Positions 25,848 through 33,780 of a DNA stretch of 60,323 nucleotides are shown here, piece by piece (the stretch's first letter is position 1; each line of letters begins with the position of its first letter). This DNA comes from JAILEN01 sp036723975. GTDB taxonomy: Bacteria; Bacillota; Clostridia; Lachnospirales; Lachnospiraceae. A program made the position numbers and the translations under genes. The DNA is taken from assembly GCA_036723975.1 (NCBI GenBank), contig DAIMGJ010000015.1, forward strand, positions 1 to 60,323, given 5' to 3'. The notes beneath the pieces are model-generated. The model ran no database searches. It was given only the letters and a program-made list of their open reading frames with translations, and was not told the origin of the DNA.

Positions 25848-26282
25848 ATGCGAGCAGTAGTAACAAGGGTGCTATCCGCATCCGTAGAAATAGATGGAAA
25901 AGTGGTTTCATCCATTGATAAAGGATTTTTAGTATTACTTGGCGTCCATAAGGATGATACGGAAGCACAGGCGAAAAAGATGGCAGATAAAATCTGCGGT
26001 CTTCGTATCTTTGAAGATGAAAATGAAAAAATGAATATCAATCCAAAAGACGCAGGCGCAAAGCTTTTAATTGTAAGCCAGTTTACACTTTTTGCAGATA
26101 CCTCTTCCAGACGACCGGGATTTTCCGATGCGGCTCGTCCGGAAAAATCCATTCCGTTATATGAACTTGTGATTTCGGAATGCAGAAACCGTGGATTTGA
26201 AGTAGGCACCGGGGAGTTTGGAGCAGATATGAAAGTAACCTCCGAAAACGACGGACCGGTTACCATTATTTTGGACGTATAA
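25848..26282 (+). CDS. dtd: D-aminoacyl-tRNA deacylase
   Basis: The 144-residue protein starts MRAVVTRVLSASVEIDG and has both family motifs, SQFTLFAD (about residue 81) and the near-C-terminal NDGPVTI. The enzyme hydrolyses D-amino acids (and glycine mischarged to tRNA-Ala) from tRNA. The length is as expected. It lies 15 bases after the AmmeMemoRadiSam fusion gene and four before the Maf-type gene. Confidence 0.95.
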   Translation: MRAVVTRVLSASVEIDGKVVSSIDKGFLVLLGVHKDDTEAQAKKMADKICGLRIFEDENEKMNINPKDAGAKLLIVSQFTLFADTSSRRPGFSDAARPEKSIPLYELVISECRNRGFEVGTGEFGADMKVTSENDGPVTIILDV

Positions 26283-26294
26283 AGGATGAATGAA

Positions 26295-26846
26295 ATGAAT
26301 ACAATTATTTTGGCATCGGCGTCTCCCAGGAGAAAGGAAATCTTGGAAAATCATGGGATACCTTTTAAAATCGAAGTATCGGATGTGGACGAGTCTCATG
26401 AAAAAATGCATCCTGCCAAACTGGTGGAAGAGCTTTCCAAGCGAAAAGCAAAGGCGGTATTTGAAAAGTTCCCGGGCGAGATAGTCTTAGGTGCAGATAC
26501 GGTGGTGGCTTACGGTGACGAGATTCTTGAAAAGCCAAAGGACGATGAAGATGCATATCGCATGATTTCTTTGTTACAGGGGAACGTGCATCAGGTCTAT
26601 ACCGGAGTGACGATTTGCTCTGCAGAAAAAAAGACTACCTTTTCTGTAAAGACTGATGTATATGTAAAAGAGATGTCGCCCGAAGAAATAAAAGCATATA
26701 TTTTAACCGGTGAGGGCAGAGATAAAGCCGGAAGTTACGCTATTCAGGGCATTTTCTCAAAGTATATCGAAAAATATGACGGCGACTATGAAAACGTGGT
26801 AGGTCTGCCGGGAAAACAGGTGGAAGAGACATTAAAAGATTTTTAA
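26295..26846 (+). CDS. maf: Maf family nucleotide pyrophosphatase
   Basis: The product of about 183 residues has the Maf opening IILASASPRRKEIL, the VLGADTVV segment and GSYAIQG near residue 150. Maf proteins hydrolyse non-canonical or canonical NTPs (dTTP/UTP in the YhdE group) and have been linked to septum formation. I use the ATG at 26295 because AAAGG is directly against the ATG at 26286 and nine bases before this one. It is the fourth gene of the amrS-fusion-dtd-maf run. Confidence 0.9.
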   Translation: MNTIILASASPRRKEILENHGIPFKIEVSDVDESHEKMHPAKLVEELSKRKAKAVFEKFPGEIVLGADTVVAYGDEILEKPKDDEDAYRMISLLQGNVHQVYTGVTICSAEKKTTFSVKTDVYVKEMSPEEIKAYILTGEGRDKAGSYAIQGIFSKYIEKYDGDYENVVGLPGKQVEETLKDF

Positions 26847-26863
26847 GGATAAAGGAATAGAAA

Positions 26864-26892
26864 TTGACACTCATGGAGTTAGAGTATACGAT
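26864..26892 (+). promoter_or_regulatory. Promoter for the MIF-like gene
   Basis: TTGACA at 26864-26869 with TACGAT at 26887-26892 (17-base spacer), about 38 bases before the start. Confidence 0.5.
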
Positions 26893-26929
26893 TTAGATAA
26901 TTCGAATAATTATAAAGGAGGAGTGGAAT

Positions 26930-27271
26930 ATGCCGTTTATTGATTCAAAGATTTCATTTTTTGTAAACAACGCAGTCAAAGAGGAATTAAAAGAAGAGTT
27001 GGGAAAACTCATTACGACATTAAATAAGTCGGAAACCTACTTAATGGTGGGAATTGATGACGATTATAATTTATGGCTTGGAGGAAAGAAACTTGAAAAA
27101 GGGGCTTATGTATCTGTCAGCCTATACGGAAATGCTCCCAAAGAGGCCTATGATAAAATGACGGAACAGATTTGTGATTTGTTCTCCAAGAAACTGGACA
27201 TCCCGGGAGATGCGGTGTATGTCACCTATCATCCGGTCAGTGATTGGGGATGGAACGGACGAAATTTTTAA
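26930..27271 (+). CDS. MIF-like tautomerase family protein
   Basis: The 113-residue protein has Pro as residue 2, the catalytic base of the tautomerase superfamily after Met removal. The full length and the motifs SETYLMVGIDDDYNLWLGG, AYVSVSLYGNAP and the C-terminal VYVTYHPVSDWGWNGRNF fit macrophage migration inhibitory factor rather than the short 4-oxalocrotonate tautomerases. Animal MIF has keto-enol tautomerase activity; what bacterial homologues do is not settled. No secretion signal is present, as in animal MIF. AAAGGAGGAG precedes the start; a strong terminator follows. Confidence 0.85.
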   Translation: MPFIDSKISFFVNNAVKEELKEELGKLITTLNKSETYLMVGIDDDYNLWLGGKKLEKGAYVSVSLYGNAPKEAYDKMTEQICDLFSKKLDIPGDAVYVTYHPVSDWGWNGRNF

Positions 27272-27280
27272 TATCATTTA

Positions 27281-27307
27281 ACGGGCTCGGAAGAGCCCGT
27301 TTTTTTA
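27281..27307 (+). terminator. Terminator after the MIF-like gene
   Basis: ACGGGCTC and GAGCCCGT pair perfectly around a GGAA tetraloop, followed by seven T residues. Confidence 0.95.
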
Positions 27308-27414
27308 CTTCTTACGCTTCTTTTTTTACCTTTTATCCCAAAGTGTTGATTATCTTAATTAAGTATGAGAAAGTAGTTCTCGGAGAAAAATCTTACTTAA
27401 AAAGAGGAGGAAAT

Positions 27415-28800
27415 ATGTTAGAAAATATTTTGGAAGGAATGGAGGTCTGCTTTGATGATAGCGCACAGTCGATTCTTCGTTCTCAAGAGAATCGTGAACG
27501 ACGTGTGGTATTAGAACAGGGTGTCCTTGTAACAAATGTGCGCTCGGAAGAGCGTGGCGTATGTGCAAAGGTGTACAAAAACGGTGTGAATGGTTTTGCA
27601 TCTATGGCGCAGTACGACAAAGAGGCAGCACAGCAGGTGTTAAAGGCTGCTACGGAGAATGCTTCTTATTTAAGAAAGTATGCAAAAAGCGAAAAACCGA
27701 TGTTTCCTGCATTACCGAAGGAGATGGTAAATTCAGAACGATTTATCATTGATTTTGAACAGAAAAAGATTGTAGATCTTTGCAAGGAAGTTGATGATTA
27801 TATCGTAAAGAACTGTCCGAAGATTACCGGTCGCAGAGTGTTATATCATGAGGATACCATGGAAAAGTATATTCTAACTTCGGATGCGTCAAAGGGTCAC
27901 GTAGCATATCCGAGAACAAAGGTGATGATTGTCCTTCGAATGGAAGCCCTTGACGGAAGTACGGTAGAACTTTTTAACGGTGTAAGCGGCTTTGGGCACA
28001 TGGATGATAACTATGCGGACAGAAGTGTGTTATTCAAAAAAGTAGACGAAATCTATAAAAAACTTTGTGATAAGGCAGAAGGTGTCTACACTGAAGCCGG
28101 ATATAAGACCGTAATCTTAGATCCAAACGTTGCGGGAATGATTGCCCATGAAGCAATCGGTCACACTGTAGAGGCGGACCTTGTTTTGGGTGGTTCTGTT
28201 GCAGGACCGAATTTAAACAAACAGGTGGCTTCCGAAATGGTGAGCATCGTAGATTTTGCCCACACCTATAACGGAGAACGCGCACCGCTTCCGGTGTACT
28301 TGGATGATGAAGGTGTAAAGGCAAAGGATGCAATTTTGGTGGAAAACGGTATCTTAAAAGGCTATATGCATAACCGTGAATCAGCCCTTCACTTTGGAGT
28401 GGATGTAACAGGAAATGCGAGAGGAAATCTTTTCTCCGACGAACCGATTATTCGTATGCGAAACACGGCAGTACTGCCGGGAAAAGATAAACTTAACGAT
28501 ATGATTGCCTCTGTGGAAGACGGATATTATCTGTTGAATACCGGAAACGGACAGGCGGATTTGACAGGAGAATTTATGTTTGGAATCACCTGCGGATATG
28601 AGATTAAAAACGGAAAACTCGGTCGTGGTATTTTGGATACTACGGTTTCCGGAATTGCTTTTGATGTTTTAAAAACAGTGGATATGATGTCGGATGAAGT
28701 GACCTGGCACGCAGGTGGAACCTGTGGAAAGATTCAGAATATGCCGGTTGCCATGGGTGGTCCTGCGATTAAATGCAAGATTAATATAGGAGGACGATAG
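27415..28800 (+). CDS. tldD: TldD-type metallopeptidase subunit
   Basis: From 27415 (AGAGGAGG upstream) this gives 461 residues. The zinc motif HEAIGH (His245, Glu246, His250) is the HExxxH signature of TldD, and SGFGHMDDNY and GNGQADLTGEFMFG are family segments. TldD pairs with TldE/PmbA to form a peptide-cutting heterodimer. A longer frame from 27244 would pass through the upstream terminator and is rejected. The partner gene starts two bases after the stop. Confidence 0.92.
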   Translation: MLENILEGMEVCFDDSAQSILRSQENRERRVVLEQGVLVTNVRSEERGVCAKVYKNGVNGFASMAQYDKEAAQQVLKAATENASYLRKYAKSEKPMFPALPKEMVNSERFIIDFEQKKIVDLCKEVDDYIVKNCPKITGRRVLYHEDTMEKYILTSDASKGHVAYPRTKVMIVLRMEALDGSTVELFNGVSGFGHMDDNYADRSVLFKKVDEIYKKLCDKAEGVYTEAGYKTVILDPNVAGMIAHEAIGHTVEADLVLGGSVAGPNLNKQVASEMVSIVDFAHTYNGERAPLPVYLDDEGVKAKDAILVENGILKGYMHNRESALHFGVDVTGNARGNLFSDEPIIRMRNTAVLPGKDKLNDMIASVEDGYYLLNTGNGQADLTGEFMFGITCGYEIKNGKLGRGILDTTVSGIAFDVLKTVDMMSDEVTWHAGGTCGKIQNMPVAMGGPAIKCKINIGGR

Positions 28801-28801
28801 A

Positions 28802-30109
28802 ATGAGTGACATGAATAAGATTACCAAAGCCTCTGATTATATTAAAGGCTTGCTGGAAGAGAAGAAAGATGTAAAGGCACAGTATGAGGTGTCAGAACTT
28901 GTTACCAAAGAGATTTCTTATGAAAACGGAGATTTTTCACTGTTCCGTACCCTCTTTGATAATGCAGTTACTATCAAGGTAATTGCTGATAAAAAGAAAG
29001 GTCAGACATCTACCAACTCCTTTGATGAAGCGGTATTAAAAGAGACCTTTGAAAATGCACTTTTATCTGCAGAGTCCGGAACGTCGGATGACTGTTTTGA
29101 TATTGCACCAAAGAATGAGAAGGAAGAGTTCTTACTTGGGGATTTGGAGCCGGATATAGATAAGCTTATGCAGCGTGCCAGAGAGTTTGCCGATGATGTG
29201 GAAGCAAACTTTAAAAACATTTTGGTTATGAAAATGATTTTCCAGCACGTAAGAAAAGATACTCTTTATCGAAATACAAGCGGTTCCGAAGATACGGTGC
29301 ATTCCGGAAGTTATGCATTTTTGTTTGAGTATGCCGGAAACGATGGAAAAAGCACCGCCGGTATCAGCTTTACACAAGTGGAATTTAAGGATTTGGATAT
29401 ACCGCTTATGGAACTCGGACGCATCCGAAAGGATTTGGAGGAGGCGGAAAACTCAATTTATCCAAAGCTGGTGGAAGGAAAGTTTGAGGGAAAGGTCATC
29501 TTTACGCCTGCCTGCTTTAAGATGGGATTATATGTCTGCGGTAATATTGCACTTTCTGATTCCGTTCTTATTGATAAGTCGTCTCTCTGGTCAGACAAAC
29601 TGGGCGAAAAGGTGGCATCCGAGAAGTTAAATATTTCCGTAAAACCATGGGATGAACGGATTGTTGAAGGCGAAGTATATACGGAAGACGGATTTCGAAG
29701 CAAAGACTTTGAACTCATTACGGATGGTGTATTAAAGAGTTACTTTACCACCCTTTACGGTGCCAATAAGGCAGGAGTAGAACGCGCATTAAATACAAGC
29801 AAAGCTATTGTTGTGGAACCGGGTGAAATTACCTTTGAAGAAATGATAAAAAGCGTGGACAAGGGACTTCTTGTGGGAATGATTTCCTGCGGTATGCCGG
29901 GGGTAAACGGAGAACTTTCCGGTGTGGCTAAAAACGCATTTTACATTGAAAATGGCGAAATCAAACATGCCGTATCGGAAACCATGGTAAGTTTTAACGT
30001 GGTTAAGATGTTTAATGATATCGTTTCCCTGTCAAAAGAAGTAGTGTGCGACGGAAGCAGTGTGATTCCTTATGCATGTGTGGATCACATCACCATTTCC
30101 GGCAAGTAA
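28802..30109 (+). CDS. TldE/PmbA family protein
   Basis: The 435-residue protein is TldE/PmbA-like: it lacks the HExxxH motif found in its partner but keeps the fold segments, for example GVNGELSGVAKNAFYIENGEI and VIPYACVDHITISGK at the end. In known pairs this subunit is non-catalytic and helps process peptides within a protected chamber. It is coupled to the tldD-type gene with a one-base gap and ends in the terminator near 30141. Confidence 0.9.
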   Translation: MSDMNKITKASDYIKGLLEEKKDVKAQYEVSELVTKEISYENGDFSLFRTLFDNAVTIKVIADKKKGQTSTNSFDEAVLKETFENALLSAESGTSDDCFDIAPKNEKEEFLLGDLEPDIDKLMQRAREFADDVEANFKNILVMKMIFQHVRKDTLYRNTSGSEDTVHSGSYAFLFEYAGNDGKSTAGISFTQVEFKDLDIPLMELGRIRKDLEEAENSIYPKLVEGKFEGKVIFTPACFKMGLYVCGNIALSDSVLIDKSSLWSDKLGEKVASEKLNISVKPWDERIVEGEVYTEDGFRSKDFELITDGVLKSYFTTLYGANKAGVERALNTSKAIVVEPGEITFEEMIKSVDKGLLVGMISCGMPGVNGELSGVAKNAFYIENGEIKHAVSETMVSFNVVKMFNDIVSLSKEVVCDGSSVIPYACVDHITISGK

Positions 30110-30114
30110 GAAAA

Positions 30115-30143
30115 TTGACAAATCCGTAATTGCGGATTAGAAT
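30115..30143 (+). promoter_or_regulatory. Promoter of the XRE regulator with operator in its spacer
   Basis: Perfect TTGACA (30115-30120) and TAGAAT (30138-30143) are 17 bases apart. The spacer is almost exactly filled by the near-palindrome ATCCGTAATTGCGGAT (30122-30137), so a bound protein would exclude RNA polymerase. Confidence 0.8.
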
Positions 30144-30179
30144 AAAGTCGAGGAGAAATCTTCGACTTTATTTTTTTAA
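30141..30179 (+). terminator. Terminator after tldE, nested in the XRE promoter region
   Basis: AATAAAGTCGA and TCGACTTTATT pair over a 10-base loop, followed by T residues. Its left arm begins at the -10 box of the XRE promoter, so transcripts from that promoter would contain little of the hairpin; it serves the tldDE transcript. Confidence 0.8.
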
Positions 30180-30186
30180 ATCAATA

Positions 30187-30202
30187 ATCCGTAATTACGG
30201 AT
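30187..30202. promoter_or_regulatory. Second palindromic operator before the XRE gene
   Basis: ATCCGTAATTACGGAT is a perfect 16-base palindrome and differs by one base from the site at 30122-30137. It ends 14 bases before the XRE start codon. The two sites are 65 bases apart start to start, about six helical turns, which would suit cooperative binding. Confidence 0.75.
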
Positions 30203-30216
30203 ATGAGGTAAAGACT

Positions 30217-31476
30217 ATGGCCATCAGTGAACGCATCTTTGAACTTATGAAGGAAAAGAACCTGACACAGAAGGAGTTTTCCAAGCGGGCACATATTCCG
30301 GAAAGTACAGTCAGTGACTGGAAGAAAAAGGGGAATACGCCAAGCGCGGAAAAACTTGTAGATATAGCCAATGCGCTGCAGATTTCAATTAACGAATTGC
30401 TGGGCGAGTCGGTCCCGAAAAACGATGGGACAGACTATGTTCTTGACGGAGAAGAAGAAATGCTTTTGGAGATGTATCGTAATCTTTCTGAGCAACAGAA
30501 AAAGAGATGTCTTTTATATTTCCAAAATCTCTCATCTGTTAATGGAGAAAAAACAGCAATATCCGAACCTAAAAAAATAGGTGAAGTGGCGGTGCCCGAC
30601 ACCGAGTTTTTGCTGCAAAAACAGTTAGCCTATAAGCTTCGAAGATTGGCACGATTGGATCGCATCAAGTTGGATGAGAGTAAGCATGCATCCGGTCGGA
30701 ACTTACATCTTTTTAAATACTTGGATTATCTCGGAATTGATAAATTGGAATATTTAAGAACGTATCTTGCCAACATTCAGCCATTTATGATTACGGAGAT
30801 GAATTCTCAGGAAAAGTTTGAAAATGCCATATGCGTTTTAGACCAATTTTACAGAATCTCTGTTTATATCAAGGTGGATGCCACCAAAGAAGAGGAAATC
30901 ATCGTTTCCTTCCACGAGAATGAGAAAAATGGCATCGCAAAGAAAAACCCGATTTTTCCAAAGGATAACTATGTATATGTCTTTGCGGAATCTCTGGGCA
31001 GTTATGTAATCCCGACGGACAGTTATACCATTAATCTTTTGATTACAAGAGGTGTATCTACATTTCCCATTAATGTTCCGGCTAAGAAGTATGACGAAGA
31101 TGGGTTCTTGGTGAACTACACCTATATCAATAATGCGCTTACAGATATTGCAAACCAATACTTGGAGGATTTGTATTCTGCAGATTTAGATTTTTCTGCA
31201 ATCGAGGTATTTTCTTCTTTGCAACAGTTATCTTTTACGTCCTACGGACATGATTGCTTTTCCAATATTTCATTATTGATTGATAGTATTTTAATTCAAA
31301 CGGATGCAAATGCAAAGATGATTTCGGACGGTGCGCTTTGTATATATTGTAATTCGCTGGATCTTTTGGAGTCCGATAAAAAGGAACTTATATCTACACT
31401 GACAACCAGATTTGAAGTGAATTCTTCTCATGCGCTACCGGAAATCTTAGAACGAGTAAAAATGAATATTGCTTAA
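30217..31476 (+). CDS. XRE family regulator with an unknown C-terminal domain
   Basis: The start at 30217 follows GAGGTAAAG; 419 residues. Residues 1-65 are an XRE helix-turn-helix (LTQKEFSKRAHIPESTVSDW and INELLGE). Residues 80-115 look helical, and about 130-419 form a large domain I do not recognise, with no membrane segment. Matching operators at 30122 and 30187 suggest autoregulation. The PIN-domain gene starts 20 bases after its stop with no promoter or terminator between, so the regulator may belong to the PIN/RHH unit. It is not a short TA-type XRE antitoxin. Confidence 0.8.
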   Translation: MAISERIFELMKEKNLTQKEFSKRAHIPESTVSDWKKKGNTPSAEKLVDIANALQISINELLGESVPKNDGTDYVLDGEEEMLLEMYRNLSEQQKKRCLLYFQNLSSVNGEKTAISEPKKIGEVAVPDTEFLLQKQLAYKLRRLARLDRIKLDESKHASGRNLHLFKYLDYLGIDKLEYLRTYLANIQPFMITEMNSQEKFENAICVLDQFYRISVYIKVDATKEEEIIVSFHENEKNGIAKKNPIFPKDNYVYVFAESLGSYVIPTDSYTINLLITRGVSTFPINVPAKKYDEDGFLVNYTYINNALTDIANQYLEDLYSADLDFSAIEVFSSLQQLSFTSYGHDCFSNISLLIDSILIQTDANAKMISDGALCIYCNSLDLLESDKKELISTLTTRFEVNSSHALPEILERVKMNIA

Positions 31477-31496
31477 AATTGACGAGGAGGAATGGT

Positions 31497-31934
31497 ATGA
31501 TATATAATACCAATAAGAAGAGGGTTATCCTAGATACAAATGTTTTAATTGCTGGTTTACAAAGCAAGCAAGGAAAATCCTACAAATTGCTTCAAGCACT
31601 TTATGCAGGAAAGTTTTGTGTGTTGATATCTGTTCCGTTGGCACTTGAGTATGAAGCACTTTTAAAGAAAAAATTGGACAGAACGGTTTTTGCGGAGGAG
31701 CATATAGAAGGCTTTGTTGATTATTTGTGTAAAATAGCCGAACATATCAAAATCTTTTATTTGTGGCGACCATATTTAAAAGATGCTTTTGATGATCATG
31801 TGTTGGAATTGGCAATTGCTTCTAATTGTGATTATATTGTTACTTATAATTTGAAAGATTTTAAACAGTCAGAGAAACTTGGAATTAAGGCAATAACCCC
31901 GGCTGAGTTTTTAAAAATATTAGAGGAGGATTAA
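31497..31934 (+). CDS. PIN-domain toxin-like nuclease
   Basis: This 145-residue protein begins, after a short lead, VILDTNVLIAGL (first conserved Asp), then LEYEALLKKKL, and DAFDDHVLELAIASN and IVTYNLKDF, the PIN metal-site motifs. I use the ATG at 31497 because GACGAGGAGG precedes it; a TTG at 31479 lies before that site. It should be a ribonuclease toxin. The RHH-type antitoxin gene begins four bases after its stop, so this module has the toxin first. Confidence 0.87.
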   Translation: MIYNTNKKRVILDTNVLIAGLQSKQGKSYKLLQALYAGKFCVLISVPLALEYEALLKKKLDRTVFAEEHIEGFVDYLCKIAEHIKIFYLWRPYLKDAFDDHVLELAIASNCDYIVTYNLKDFKQSEKLGIKAITPAEFLKILEED

Positions 31935-31937
31935 TGC

Positions 31938-32171
31938 ATGAGTACATTAAGTATTAGAATTCCGAATTCTGTACATGAAGCGGTAAAAGGATTTGCTGCT
32001 GAGGATAATATTTCTATCAATCAATTTATATCTTCCGCGATTATGGAAAAGATTACCGCATTGGAAACAGAAAACTATCTGGAGAAACGAGCTGCAAAAG
32101 CAGATAAAAATGCGTTTAAAACGATGCTGGATTTGGTTCCGGATATACCTGCTGAAGAGTTTGATAAATAG
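31938..32171 (+). CDS. Ribbon-helix-helix antitoxin-like protein
   Basis: The 77-residue protein starts with an Arc/CopG-type motif, LSIRIPNSVHEAVKGFAAEDN, then ISINQFISSAIMEKI, forming a ribbon-helix-helix DNA-binding domain, followed by a charged C-terminal tail that would bind the PIN toxin. The gene sits three bases after the toxin stop and before a strong terminator. It may regulate the promoter of the whole XRE-PIN-RHH unit; that is inference. Confidence 0.85.
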   Translation: MSTLSIRIPNSVHEAVKGFAAEDNISINQFISSAIMEKITALETENYLEKRAAKADKNAFKTMLDLVPDIPAEEFDK

Positions 32172-32178
32172 AAAAAAC

Positions 32179-32211
32179 TATAGGGACGACTTTTTAGTCG
32201 TCCCTATTTTA
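32179..32211 (+). terminator. Terminator after the PIN/RHH module
   Basis: ATAGGGACGACT and AGTCGTCCCTAT pair over a short T-rich loop and are followed by a T-rich run. Confidence 0.9.
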
Positions 32212-32303
32212 TTGCAGACTTCTTTTTGATAAAATATAAGAAGTTTTGGAAATGAGTAATTGCATAAAAATGCATATTATTTTTTGTGTAAAGGAGAAGG
32301 GAA

Positions 32304-33779
32304 ATGTTAAAAGAGGGAAAAATTGTAATGGGACCGGATGCATCCGGTGCAGATGTATGGATTGAGCCAAAGTTAGCCAATCGTCACGGTATTATTTCGG
32401 GTGGGACCGGAAGCGGAAAGACAGTGACCTTAAAGGCTATGGCAGAAAGCTTTTCCGACCTTGGAGTGCCGGTATTTTTGTCAGACGTCAAAGGTGATAT
32501 CGGAGGCATGGTAAAGGATCGCATGCATCCTGCTAATTTTTGGGATATTTACGGTAAAAACGGAATCCCGCTTCGTACGACGATTTCAGAAATGGGACCG
32601 CTGTTACTTGGAAGAATTTTAGACTTATCCGATGTGCAAAAAAGCGTGCTTTCCGTGGTATTTAAAATCGCGGATGATGAGAATTTGCTTTTGATCGATA
32701 CCAAGGATTTAAAGTCCATGCTTGCATATGTGGCGGAAAAAAGTAAGGAATATGAGCTGACTTACGGAAAGCTTTCAAGTCAATCGCTTACCGCAATTAC
32801 AAGGGCAATCGTTGCTTTAGAATCCGAGGGTGGCGATATCTTCTTTGGAGAGCCGGCATTATCTGTACAGGACTGGATTTCTGTGGATACAAACGGCAAA
32901 GGAATGCTTAATATCTTAGATGCATCAAGCCTTATTAATTCTCCAAAGTTATACTCTACATTTTTACTATGGATGTTATCCGAACTCTTTGAAATCCTTC
33001 CGGAAGTGGGAGATTTGGAAAAGCCGAAGATGATCTTCTTTTTTGATGAAGCACATCTCATGTTTAAGGATGCACCAAAGGCCTTGGTAGATAAGATTGA
33101 ACAGGTGGTAAAACTCATTCGTTCCAAGGGTGTGGGTGTGTATTTCTGCACCCAGAATCCAAAGGATATTCCGGATGGAGTGTTAGCACAGCTTTCCAAT
33201 AAGATTCAGCATAACTTATCTGCCTATACTCCGGCAGATCAAAAGGCAGTAAAGGCCATTGCACAAAGCTTCCCGGTAAATGAGGAGTTTGATACCTATG
33301 AGATCATTTTAAACCTTGGAATCGGTGAAGCCGTAGTTTCTTTCCTGGAAGAAAACGGTGTTCCTTCTAAGGCAAGAAAGATAAAGGTTACTATGCCGGA
33401 ATCCGCAAAGAATTCTTTGGATGTTTCAGAGCGCGACGGCATGGTAAAGGGAAGTATCCTTTACGGAAAATATGCAACTGCAGTGGACAATGAATCTGCC
33501 TATGAATTTTTGATGCGTCGTGGTGCACAGGCAGCTGCAGATATGGAAGAACAAAAGCAGCTTGCCGCTGCGGAAAAAGAAAAACAAAAAGCGGATAAAC
33601 AGGCAGCATCCGCAAAGAAACGTGCTGTGAAATCCGTAGGAAATACAGCAGCGGGGACCATTGGACGTGAGCTTGGAAAAGAAGTAGGAAAGAATTTCGG
33701 AAGCTTTGGAAAACGCCTTGGCGGAAACTTGGGAGCCAGCCTCGGTCGGGGAATCCTTTCTACTTTGCTGAAAATGTAA
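32304..33779 (+). CDS. HerA-like helicase/ATPase (DUF853, YjgR type)
   Basis: The 491-residue protein has Walker A SGGTGSGKT (Lys39), Walker B KMIFFFDEAHLMF, and a QNPKDIPDGVLAQLSNKIQHN segment typical of HerA/FtsK-like translocating ATPases of the YjgR family. The C-terminal 90 residues are Ala/Lys-rich, then Gly-rich (GRELGKEVGKNFGSFGKRL), as in that family. The cellular role is unsettled; HerA proteins act in DNA-end processing or in defence. The next gene starts two bases after its stop, so the two are coupled. Confidence 0.87.
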   Translation: MLKEGKIVMGPDASGADVWIEPKLANRHGIISGGTGSGKTVTLKAMAESFSDLGVPVFLSDVKGDIGGMVKDRMHPANFWDIYGKNGIPLRTTISEMGPLLLGRILDLSDVQKSVLSVVFKIADDENLLLIDTKDLKSMLAYVAEKSKEYELTYGKLSSQSLTAITRAIVALESEGGDIFFGEPALSVQDWISVDTNGKGMLNILDASSLINSPKLYSTFLLWMLSELFEILPEVGDLEKPKMIFFFDEAHLMFKDAPKALVDKIEQVVKLIRSKGVGVYFCTQNPKDIPDGVLAQLSNKIQHNLSAYTPADQKAVKAIAQSFPVNEEFDTYEIILNLGIGEAVVSFLEENGVPSKARKIKVTMPESAKNSLDVSERDGMVKGSILYGKYATAVDNESAYEFLMRRGAQAAADMEEQKQLAAAEKEKQKADKQAASAKKRAVKSVGNTAAGTIGRELGKEVGKNFGSFGKRLGGNLGASLGRGILSTLLKM

Positions 33780-33780
33780 C

